Shown here one piece after another: positions 44,785-55,131 of a stretch of 64,000 nt of DNA. The first letter of the stretch is position 1; each line of letters opens with the position of its first letter. The DNA is from Homarus americanus (Eukaryota; Arthropoda; Malacostraca; Decapoda; Nephropidae): contig NW_024748846.1 in assembly GCF_018991925.1 (NCBI RefSeq), positions 41,462 through 105,461 on the forward strand. Reading direction: 5' to 3'. The position numbers and the translations under genes are program-made. The notes under the pieces are model-generated. The model made no database searches. It worked only from the letters and a program-made list of their open reading frames with translations, and was not told where the DNA came from.

Positions 44785-44840
44785 TATATAGAAACATACA
44801 TACATATATACATACATACATATATACATACATACATATC
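44785..44840. repeat. (CATA)n/(TATA)n microsatellite
   Basis: ACATACATATATACATACAT-type run. Confidence 0.92.
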
Positions 44841-45837
44841 TGAATTTTGCCAAGGGGTTCGACAGTATACCCGATGAAAGGAAGAAAATTAAACTGGAAG
44901 GGTAAGGAATTAAGTGTTATAGTCCTAGTGTGGATGGGAGATTTTCTGCGGGGTACCACAGGGCAGTGTATTGGGTCCTCTGATGTTTGTTTTGGTTCAT
45001 TAATAACATGCCTGACGTTGTACACTCCTCCATAGAAATGTCTGTGGATGACGCCAAGTTATTTAGGGAAATTAAGAACCAAGCGGACTGTGGAGAGCTG
45101 CAGAAGGATCTCTGTGGGTTCCAAGAATGGTCGAAGAAATGGCTGCTGAGATTCTACATCACCAAGTGTAAGAGGCTGCCCCTGGGACGTACCAACGGTA
45201 AGGAGGCGTATCACACCTCACAACAGGAGGAAAAACAGCATTAACAGAGACTGAATGTAACAAGGACCCGAGTGTCTGTTGACAATGTTGAGGTGTTCTC
45301 GGGCCATTGTGAGAAGGTGAATCAAGGAACTAAACTACGGGGTCTTATAAGAAGGTCGTTCAGATGTCTAGATGGTCCGTCCTCGTAACGATCTTCAGGA
45401 GTGAAGTGCTCCCGTCTGGAGTACTGTCACCCCGTCTGAGTACTGTCACCGTCTGGTCCCCCAAGATATACTAGGGACTGTCAGTTGACTGAAAGTGTCC
45501 AAAGGAGGACCACCAGACTGGTGTCTGCACTACGGCACCTCAGCTACCTGAGATATTAGAACGCCTGACCTGTCCAGCTCATGTCCGAGACCCATAACGG
45601 GCTTAGGGGCGAAAATTGCCCAGCTTATACTACAGACGGGAAGGGCGACTATAGGGTGTATAAACATCTCAAAGGGCACTACTCAGTCGAGTGTCCTTAC
45701 CTGGAGGTGGCGGACGCTCGCCCCACAAAGGGTCACAGCTCAACGTTGAAGAAGCAAGAGCAGACGGCACCGAGTGTGAGCTGCTTCAAGACTAGACTTG
45801 ACCAACACTGGCGCAGGTTCAGGTACATTCAGGAGCC
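44838..45837 (+). mobile_element. LINE family D, degraded RT and C-terminus
   Basis: In shifted frames it reads the RT block around FAKGFDSIPDERK (about 44845), a VPQG-like segment at 44945-44975, FINNMPDVVHSS, and MSVDDAKLFREIKNQ (45038), where VDD stands at the catalytic site. LQKDLCGFQEWSKKWLLRF follows, then C-terminal pieces and SVSCFKTRLDQHW before the 42-bp array. Same C-terminus as 12593-12830. Endonuclease absent. A large internal deletion near 45755 joins a Lys/Glu segment to the C-terminus. Confidence 0.78.
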
Positions 45838-46390
45838 GGTACATGCCCAGTACTTGCCAACAGTGTGTAACAGAGCCAGTACATGCCCAGTACTTGCCAA
45901 CAGTGTGTAACAGAGAGCCAGTACATGCCCAGTACTTCCAACAGTGTGTAACAGAGAGCCAGTACATGCCCAGTACTTGCCAACAGTAACAGAGAGCCAG
46001 TACATGCCAGTACTTGCCAACAGTGTGTAACAGAGCCAGTACATGCCCAGTGCATGCCAACAGTGTGTAACAGAGAGCCAGTACATGCCCAGTACTTCCA
46101 ACAGGTAACAGAGCAGTACATGCCCAGCACAACAGTGTAACAGAGAGCCAGTACATGCCCATACTTGTCAACAGTGTAACAGAGAGCCAGTACATGCCCA
46201 GTACTTGACAACAGTGTGTACAGAGAGGCAGACATGCCCAGTATTGCCAACAGTGTGTAACAGAGCCAGTACATGCCCAGTACTTGACAACAGTGTGTAA
46301 CAGAGCCAGTACATGCCCAGTACTTGCCAACAGTGTGTAACAGAGCCAGTACATGCCCAGTACTTGCCAACAGTGTGTAACAGAGAGCTA
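45838..46390. repeat. 42-bp minisatellite at LINE-D 3' end (about 13 copies)
   Basis: GAGCCAGTACATGCCCAGTA and CTTGCCAACAGTGTGTAACA, the reverse complement of the array at 11.9-12.6 kb. It is more eroded here, so the frame shifts between units. Confidence 0.93.
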
Positions 46391-46549
46391 GTGGTGAAAA
46401 GGATAGTAGTAGAAAAAGAAAGTAAATTATTATAGTCATTCCTTTAAAGTAGAAGAAAATGTATCAGGTCTCGATATAAGAGAAAACGACACAGTTTAAT
46501 GGGTAACTATACGATTAACAACACATGGTGATGGTAAGCTCAGAGCGGT

Positions 46550-46788
46550 GATTGGGCTGTTAAGTGACGTCATAATTCATGTTTCTATTCTTCTGACGTC
46601 ACAACTGCAGGTCATACTTGCCTATTGACGTCATAATTACTATTTATACTTCCCAAGTGACGTCATAACTCCGGTTTATAATCCTCTCGTGACGTCATAA
46701 CCTCAACTTAAACATACCTAATGACGTCACAACTACCCAAACACTTTCTCCTGATGACGTCATGGTACACACACACCCCGTGACGTCA
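46550..46788. promoter_or_regulatory. eight TGACGTCA (CRE) octamers at ~32-bp period
   Basis: Perfect octamers start at 46565, 46594, 46626, 46658, 46690, 46722, 46755 and 46781. Intervals are 29, 32, 32, 32, 32, 33 and 26 bp. The spacers share only a loose TAACT...TTATAC pattern, while the octamers are invariant. An inverted CCAAT (ATTGG) sits just upstream near 46551. CREB/ATF proteins bind this palindrome in animals. It lies about 2 kb upstream of candidate exon A on the minus strand. Confidence 0.6.
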
Positions 46789-46844
46789 CAGTAGTAACCA
46801 CATCGAGTCGAGTCATCATACGGTGGCTGGTATAATGGGCCCCT

Positions 46845-46895
46845 TGTCCTAATGGGCCCCTTGTCCTAATGGACCCCTTGTCCTAATGGGCCCCA
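46845..46895. repeat. 17-bp repeat TAATGGGCCCCTTGTCC, four units
   Basis: Four near-identical units, the third with GGACCCC. Confidence 0.9.
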
Positions 46896-46937
46896 ACATA
46901 TACAATAAGACTGAGGCCCAATTGTGAAGGTCTCTCA

Positions 46938-47466
46938 ACACACACACACACACACACACACCACTGATCCTTCAAGGCCTACCACCTCCTCCTCTTCCTC
47001 CTCCTCCTCCCTCCTCCTCCTCCCTCCTCCTCCTCCTCCTCCTCCTCCCTCCCTCTTCCCTCCTCCTCCTCCTCCCTCTCCCTCTTCCTCCTCCTCCCTT
47101 CTTCCCTCCTCTTCCTCCTCCTCCTCCTCCTCCCTCTTCCTCCCCTCCCTCTCCTTCTTCTCCCTCCTCCCTGTTCTCTTCCTCCTCCTCTCCTCTTCCT
47201 CCTCTCTTCCTCCTCCTCTTCCTCCTCCTCTTCCTCCTCCTCCTTCCTCCCTCTTCCTCTTCCTTCTTCCTCCTCCTCCTCTTCCTCCTCCCTCCTCCCT
47301 TCCTCCTCCCTCTTCATCCCTCTTTCTCCTCCTCTTCCTCCCTCTTCCTCCCTTCCTCCTCCTCTTCCTCCCTCTTCCTCCTCCTCCTCCTCCTCCTCCT
47401 CCTCTTCCCTCCTCCTCCTTCCTCCCTCCTCCTCCTCCCTCCTTCCTCCTTCCTCCTCCTTCCTCC

Positions 47467-47500
<34 letters not shown>

Positions 47501-47736
47501 TCCTCCTCCTCCTCCTCCTCCTCCTCTTCCTTCCTTCCTCTTCCTCCTCCTCCTCCTCCTCCTCCTCTTCCTCCTTCCTCCTCCTCCTCCCTCCTCCTCC
47601 TCCTCTTTCTTCCTCCTCCTTCCTCCTCCTCCTCCTCCTCCTTCCTCCCTCCTTCTTCCTCCTACTCCTCCTCCTTCTATTGAGTAAGCGAAATTAATAT
47701 GGGCGTAAGAGATCTTGTCAAGGCGTGGCCAAAATA

Positions 47737-47782
<46 letters not shown>
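46938..47782. repeat. (AC)n, 700-bp (CTC/CTT)n tract, (GA)n
   Basis: AC run at 46938-46965, an uninterrupted pyrimidine strand at 46980-47680, then (after a short unique stretch with GGGCGTG words) a GA run at 47741-47780. Poly-Ser/Pro/Leu frames are artefacts. Confidence 0.95.
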
Positions 47783-47785
<3 letters not shown>

Positions 47786-47912
47786 CATGTGAGTCGTTGT
47801 GGGCGTGTCCAAGGACATGGGAGAAAGATATGGGCGTGTCAAGTGTATAGAGAGACAACATACAGTATGTCTTTCTGGCGCATCCGGCTGCCACTAGAGG
47901 TCGTGGACGGAA

Positions 47913-49388
47913 CAACAACAACCACCACCACCACTACCACCACAACCACTACCACCACAACCATTACCACCACAACAACCACCACAACAACAACTACCAC
48001 AACAACCACCACCACAACCACAACCACTACCACCACAACCATTACCACCACAACAACCACCATCACCACAACCACCACTACCACAACAACCACTACCACA
48101 ACAACAACCACCACCACTAAAACACCACAACAACCACTACCACCACAAACACTACCACAACAACCACCACAACAACCACCACAACCACTACCACCACAAC
48201 AACCACCACAACCACTACCACCACAACAACCACCACCACAACAACCACTACCACCACTACCACCACAACCATTACCACCACAACAACCACCACCACCACA
48301 ACAACCACTACCACAACAACCACTACCACAACAACCACCACCACAACAACCACTACCACCACTACCACCACAACCATTACCACCACAACAACCACCACCA
48401 CCACAAACAACCACTACCACAACAACCACTACCACAACAACCACCACCACGACAACCACTACCACAACAACCACAACCACTACCATTACCACAACAACAA
48501 CCACCACCACAACAACCACAACCACTACCACCACAACCATTACCACCACAACAACCACCACCACAACAACCACCACCACCACAACCACCACCACCACAAC
48601 AACCACCACAACCAATACCACCACAACCATTACCACCACAACAACCACCACCACCACAACAACTACTACCACAACAACCACCACCACCACAACAACCACC
48701 ACCACAACAACCACAACCACCACCACCACAACCAAAACCACAACAACCACAACCACAACCACCACAACCACCACCACCACCACAACCACCACCACAACAA
48801 CCACAACCACCACCACAACCACCACCACAACAACCACAACCACCACCACAACCACCACCACAACAACCACAACCACCACCACAACCACTACCACAACCAC
48901 CACCACCACAACAACCACCATCACAACAACCACCATCACCACAACCACCACCACCACAACAACCACCATCACCACAACCACCACCACCACAACAACCACC
49001 ACCACGACAACCACTACCACAACAACCACTACCACACAACAACCACTACCACAACAACCACTACCAACAACCACCACCACAACAACCAAACACCACCACA
49101 ACCACCACCACAACAACCACAACCACCACCACAACAACCACCACCACAACAACCACCATCACCACAACCACCACCACCACCACAACAACCACGACCACGA
49201 CAACCACTACCACAACAACCACTACCCACAACAACCACTACCACAACAACCACTACCACAACAACCACTACCACAAAAACCACCACCACAACAACCATCA
49301 CCACAACAACCACCACCACAACAACCACCACCACAACAACCACCACCACCACCACAACAACCACCACCACCACCACAACAACCACTAC
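47913..49388. repeat. 1.5-kb (ACC/ACA)n triplet array
   Basis: ACAACCACTACCACCACAAC-type triplets with rare ATT. The poly-Thr and poly-Val frames on opposite strands carry no biological meaning that can be read here. Confidence 0.96.
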
Positions 49389-49392
49389 TTAA

Positions 49393-49670
49393 CAACATAA
49401 GAATGGAGGAAACTGCAGCGGGCCTATTGACCTATACTGGGCAGTCCCATTTACACCCAACCCCTATTGCTCATATAAGCATCCAACCTAACCTAACCTA
49501 ACCTAACCTAACCTAACCTATTCAGCGTATTCGAGTTAATGACGATATTTGGTAACTTGTTCCACTCGTCCACTACTCTGTTACCAAACCAGTGTTTACC
49601 TATTTCACGCGTAAATCTAAATTTGTCTAATTTAAAACCATTGTTACGAGTTCGCTCCTGGTTGGATTGC
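49393..49670 (-). mobile_element. LINE family B 3' end with internal (CCTAA)n expansion
   Basis: Read on the minus strand it is the last ~60 codons plus 3' UTR of family B (compare 25150-25410). At 49489-49519 the expected bases between CATCCAACCTA and TATTCAGCG are replaced by six to seven CCTAA units. Ends at a GT run (49671). Confidence 0.85.
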
Positions 49671-49690
49671 GTGTGTGTGTGTGTGTGTGC

Positions 49691-49744
<54 letters not shown>

Positions 49745-50165
49745 CAGGCCTCAGCTTCACATTCTACGTGTTACTCAACTGTGTGTCGCCTGAAGTAACG
49801 CTCACGTATATGTGTGTTAACTCACTGTTACCAACCTGTTACGTCACGGGCAAACACAGCTTAGCCTACACCTAATAACACCTAACCTACCAACCAACCC
49901 AACCCACTAACCTAACCTAACCCAACCTAACCCAACCAACCCAACCTAACCTGCCCCCACATCACACACACACACACACACCTTTCCATATAGTGTTAGG
50001 TTAGGTTGTGTTGTGTTAGTTGGGGCAGAAAAGCAGTTGTGTGTTAGTGCTAGGGTTGTACATGCCATGCTAGGTTAGGTTACGACAGGTTAGTGTTACG
50101 TTAGGTTGTAGTGTTAGGTTAGTGTTAGGTTAGGTAGTTAGTGTTAGGTTGTGTTAGGTTGTTAG
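49671..50165. repeat. (GT)n and mixed CCTAA/TTAGG/GTGTTAGG blocks
   Basis: GT run to 49742. Unique sequence to 49885, CCTAA-type units to 49950, AC run at 49965, and TTAGGTTAGTG variants at 49990-50165, in opposite orientation to the preceding block. Confidence 0.85.
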
Positions 50166-50434
50166 GTTCTAATTGCCATCTGATATTTGGTGTTGGGGAG
50201 AGAGAAAAAAGCAATAAATCAGGGTGTCTAATCTTCAAGTACAATAAACAATACGTAATAAACAAGAAAATAAACTCAAATACAACGAAATAAAATAATA
50301 ACACTAATAAATTACATCAATAAATAACAAAAATAATAAAAATATAAGGTTTAAGGAGTAACTAAACTAAACTGATAACACCATTATAATTGTCGGACCC
50401 TCGTATGGTAAAGCAAGGGGCCACGAAGCCTTCA
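50166..50434. other. AT-rich unique segment
   Basis: Contains many AATAA words and no gene or repeat. Confidence 0.4.
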
Positions 50435-52495
50435 CCTACTAAACAGACTCTAATGTAATCCAACCTAACCTACAAAAACTAAACTAACTTAACCTTGCTA
50501 CAGTACTTCCTCATATTAACTTTTTTAACATTCATTCCTACATAAATTTAACCCCTTTTTAACTATTTAACATTAACAGACTCTAATGTAATCCAACCTA
50601 ACCTACAAAAACTAAACTAACTTAACCTTGCTACGGAACTTCCTCATATTAACTTTTAACATTCATTCCTACATAAATTTAACCCCTTTTAACTATTTAA
50701 CATTAACAGACTCTAATGTAATCCAACCTAACCTACAAAAACTAAACTAACTTAACCTTGCTACAGTCCCCTCATATTAACTTTTTAACATTCATTCCTA
50801 CATAAATTTAACCCCTTTTAACTATTTAACATTAACAGACCTAATGTAATCCAACCTAACCTACAAAAACTAAACTAACTTGACCTTGCTATGGTACTTT
50901 CCTCATATTAACTTTTAACATTCATTCCTACATAAATTTAACTCTTTAACTATTTAACATTAACAGACTCTAATGTAATCCAACCTAACCTACAAAACTA
51001 AACTAACTTGACCTTGCTACGGTCCTCCTCATATTAACTTTTTAACATTCATTCCTACATAAATTTAACCCTTTTTAACTATTTAACATTAACAGACTCC
51101 TAATGTAATCCAACCTAACCTACAAAAACTAAACTAACTTGACCTTGCTACGGTCCTTCCTCATATTAACTTTTTAACATTCATTCCTACATAATTTAAC
51201 CCCTTTAACTATTTAACATTAACAGACTCTAATGTAATCCAACCTAACCTACAAAACTAAACTAACTTGACCTTGCTACGGTCCTTCCTCATATTAACTT
51301 TTTAACATTCATTCCTACATAAATTTAACCCTTAACTATTTAACATTAACAGACTCTAATGTAATCCAACCTAACCTACAAAACTAAACTAACTTGACTT
51401 GCTACGGTCCTTCCTCATATTAACTTTTTAACATTCATTCCTACATAAATTTAACCCCTTAACTATTTAACATTAACAGACTCTAATGTAATCCAACCTA
51501 ACCTACAAAACTAAACTAACTTGACCTCTACAGTCCTTCCTCATATTAACTTTTTAACATTCATTCCTACATAAATTTAACCCTTAACTATTTAACATTA
51601 ACAGACTCTAATGTAATCCAACCCAAACCTACAAAACTAAACTAACTTGACCTTGCTACAGTCCTACCTCATATTAACTTTTTTAACATTCATTCCTACA
51701 TAAATTTAACCCTTAACTATTTAACATTAACAGACTCTAATGTAATCCAACCTAACCTACAAAAACTAAACTAACTTAACCTTGCTACAGTACTTCCTCA
51801 TATTAACTTTTAACATTCATTCCTACATAAATTTAACCCTTAACTATTTAACATTAACAGACTCCTAATGTAATCCAACCTAACCTACAAAAACTAAACT
51901 AACTTAACCTTGCTACGGTCCTTCCTCATATTAACTTTTTAACATTCATTCCTACATAAATTTAACCCCTTTTAACTATTTAACATTAACAGACTCTAAT
52001 GTAATCCAACCTAACCTACAAAAACTAAACTAACTTAACCTTGCTACAGTCCTACCTCATATTAACTTTTTTAACATTCATTCCTACATAAATTTAACCC
52101 CTTTTAACTATTTAACATTAACAGACTCTAATGTAATCCAACCTAACCTACAAAAACTAAACTAACTTAACCTTGCTACAGTCCTACCTCATATTAACTT
52201 TTTTAACATTCATTCCTACATAAATTTAACCCCTTTTTAACTATTTAACATTAACAGACTCTAATGTAATCCGACCTAACCTACAAATACTAAACTAACT
52301 TAACCTTGCTACAGTACTTCCTCATATTAACTTTTTTAACATTCATTCCTACATAAATTTAACCCCTTTTAACTATTTAACATTAACAGACTCTAATGTA
52401 ATCCAACCTAACCTACAAAAACTAAACTAACTTAACCTTGCTACAGTACTTCCTCATATTAACTTTTTTAACATTCATTCCTACATAAATTTAAC
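50435..52495. repeat. 133-bp AT-rich satellite, about 16 copies
   Basis: Units begin AACAGACTCTAATGTAATCC, then AACCTAACCTACAAAAACTA, CTTCCTCATATTAACTTTTT and ACATTCATTCCTACATAAAT. Units are nearly identical, differing mainly in homopolymer length (T3-T6, C1-C4). Central units share TTGACC instead of TTAACC. Confidence 0.96.
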
Positions 52496-52646
52496 TAACC
52501 TATACAAATTTAACCCTTATTAACAATGTCATATTAACCTTACCTAACCCATCAGTAAACACGAAATTAACATTGACTCAACAGAAGGTATCTATGGCTA
52601 ATGGCCCGTTAGACAGAATATCATTGACCTAAATTTTCTAGGCTAG

Positions 52647-52651
<5 letters not shown>

Positions 52652-52689
<38 letters not shown>

Positions 52690-52900
52690 GTGACTGGTAA
52701 TGACTGGGAGTGACTGGTGATGACTGGGAGTGACTGGTAGTGACTGATAGTGACTGGGGGTGACTGTTAGTGACTGGTAATGACTGGTGATGACTGGGAG
52801 TGACTGGTGATGACTGGTAGTGACTGGTAGTGATTGGTGATGACTGGTAGCAACTGATAGTGACTGGTAGTGACTGTCACCACCAATAACAAAACGAGAA

Positions 52901-52947
<47 letters not shown>

Positions 52948-52948
52948 G
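52652..52948. repeat. (GT)n, TGACTGGTRA minisatellite, (AAC)n
   Basis: GT run to 52687. About 18 units of TGACTGGTAG/TGACTGGTGA to 52877. AAC run at 52903-52947. Confidence 0.94.
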
Positions 52949-53222
52949 GTTAGGGCATCATGCCACATCCGGGGTGAGAGAGAGTGAGTCAATGCCTAAC
53001 GACCCATTAGAGATAGTTACGTGGTCATTACGGCTGATGACCAGTTTATGTCGAGTCATACGAGGCAATTCAATCACTACTGTTGTTAAGGTCGAAGGAT
53101 GCGCTGCTGATAATTGCCTATTGGGGAGGGGAGGAGGAGGGTGGGAGGTGGGAGTGGGAGGTGGTGGCCTAAAGCCATCTTCCCCCGCCCACCCCCCTAT
53201 GTTTCTACCACCATGGTATTTT

Positions 53223-53237
53223 ACACACACACACTAA

Positions 53238-53271
<34 letters not shown>

Positions 53272-53356
53272 CACGCATACACACACACTCACACACACTA
53301 ACACGCATACACACACACTCACACATACACTCACACACACACACACACACACACAC
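53223..53356. repeat. (AC)n with CACACTAACACGCATA units
   Basis: AC dinucleotides with three interspersed CTAACACGCATAC or CTCACACA units. Confidence 0.95.
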
Positions 53357-53444
53357 GTCAACTCCTCTCGGGGATGGTCAGGTGTCATATCAGGGAACTT
53401 TGAGTTACTTTTTCACCGAATATCAGAGTCACCCATAGTAGTGT

Positions 53445-53695
53445 TGCGTTGTGTTGCGTTGTGTTATGTTAGTGTTGCGTTGTGTTGTGTTAGTGTTGCG
53501 TTAGTGTTGCGTTGTGTTGTGTTAGTGTTGCGTTAGTGTTGCGTTGTGTTGTGTTAGTGTTGCGTTAGTGTTGCGTTGTGTTGTGTTAGTGTTGCGTTGT
53601 GTTGTGTTAGTGTTGCGTTAGTGTTGCGTTATGTTGCGTTAGTGTTGCGTTATGTTGCGTTAGTGTTGCGTTGTGTTGTGTTAGGTTAGGTTAGG
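53445..53695. repeat. GTGTTGCGTTA minisatellite
   Basis: Mixtures of GTGTTGCGTT, GTGTTGTGTTA and GTGTTGCGTTA, ending in TTAGG units. Confidence 0.93.
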
Positions 53696-53699
53696 GTGT

Positions 53700-54107
53700 T
53701 TATCATTACAAATTAACACCTATTCTCACACGTGTTCAAACTACCATAACAAGAGAAACAGGTCAATTACACTTGGGGGTCAGGACCTCCGTACACTAAC
53801 AAGGTGTAATCACTCTTCCAGCTGTTAAGGGCAATTAGACATAGGGGGTGGTAGTTAAGGATGGTTGTGGGGTAAATGTGTGTTTGTATGAGAGAGAAAG
53901 TGTGAAAGAGAGAGAGTGTGAAAGAGAGAGTGTGTGAAAGTTTAAAAAAAACTTACACACACACACACACATCCAGGTCATAAGTAATTTAGTAGTAATT
54001 AAGTATCAAGGCACTTATTTATTCCTTAAGTGTATCTTTTAAGTAGATTATTTAAGTAGATGTTTCTGGAGCATATCAGAAAGTGTGTGAGTGTGTGTGT
54101 TTTTCTT
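53700..54107. other. unique segment with short GA/AC runs
   Basis: No ORF, splice pair or transposon motif recognised. GAGAGAAAGTGTGAAA repeats at 53890-53940. Confidence 0.4.
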
Positions 54108-54110
54108 TTG

Positions 54111-54145
<35 letters not shown>

Positions 54146-54146
<1 letters not shown>

Positions 54147-55128
54147 CCTTGACCACCGAAGGGTCAAGACGTACCTGGCGCTCCTCTCGGAGCAGCCAGG
54201 TCAACTGTTATGTTGGCCCATACCAACTCCTTCCCCTGAACCCTCCTCCCCACCGGAATATCAACAAGTTCACGCCAGAAGTTACTATTTCATTTAGGAA
54301 AGAAATGGAACCAGTGTTAAACAGAGGTGAACAGTGGTGAACAGTGCTTAAGTCAGTGAGAACAACTCAACAGTAACAGTGGTACCCAAGTTGACCTTTC
54401 ACACAGTGAGGTCCCAGGTACCCAGTGATAACGGCCTGTGAGACCCAACTACCAGCGATGTGTTAATCCGTCTACGATAGGAAGGCCTGGAACCACACCT
54501 CACTCATATAACACCATCTGTGAGAGTGCACACGTGAGCCTCATAACACCATATATGAGTTACACTACCGTGCAGGCCTCACTTGCCTACCACCTGTGAA
54601 ATTACTACCACGTGAGGCCTCATAACACACCATCTGTGAGGGTATTACAGTGAGGCCTCCTTAACACCATCTGTAGAAATTACTACACCAGGCCCCTCAT
54701 AACACCATCTGTGAGAGAATTACTACACCACGTGATGCCCCTCATAACACCATCTGTGAGAGAATTACTACACCACGTGATGCCCCTCATAACACCATCT
54801 GTGAGAGAATTACTACACCACGTGATGCCCCTCATAACACCATCTGTGAGATTACTACCGTGAAACCCCTCATAGCACATCTGGGAACTACTACACCACG
54901 TGAGGTCCCTCCTAACACCATCTGGGAGGGAGTTACTACACTACGTTTTTGCTGTTCAACACCTACATTAATCTGTATGTTCACTGTATGTTCCTTTACC
55001 TTTCTCCAATGAAGGCTTTTGTTAAACCACCAATGTATGTAATAAGTCATTTATGCCCAATGTATATTTTCAGCCTTCGGGCTGCAGAACTTTTTCAATA
55101 AACCGTTAATTATTATTATTATTATTAT
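54146..55128 (+). mobile_element. composite non-autonomous element E, copy 2
   Basis: Begins CCTTGACCACCGAAGGGTCA with a 7-bp stem (CTTGACC/GGTCAAG), continues through a unique body of about 370 bp, then a 42-bp-type array (about 54510-54945) with CACGTGATGCCCCTCATAAC. The end has TATATTTTCAGCC, hairpin CAGCCTTCGGGCTG (55071-55084), AATAAACCGTTAATT and (ATT)n to 55128. It matches copy 1 (38119-39330) as an inverted repeat, with fewer array units. No coding capacity. A preceding AC run corresponds to the GT run beside copy 1. Confidence 0.87.
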
Positions 55129-55131
55129 TAC

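Noticed and set aside
46924..47697. Ser/Pro/Leu-rich frame and Arg/Glu-rich reverse frame
   Set aside because: Pyrimidine triplet tract with no stops possible in most frames and no splice or start context.
47699..49501. A 600-codon Thr-rich frame and an opposed Val/Cys-Gly frame
   Set aside because: They are translations of an ACC/ACA triplet array. Both strands and several frames are open at once.
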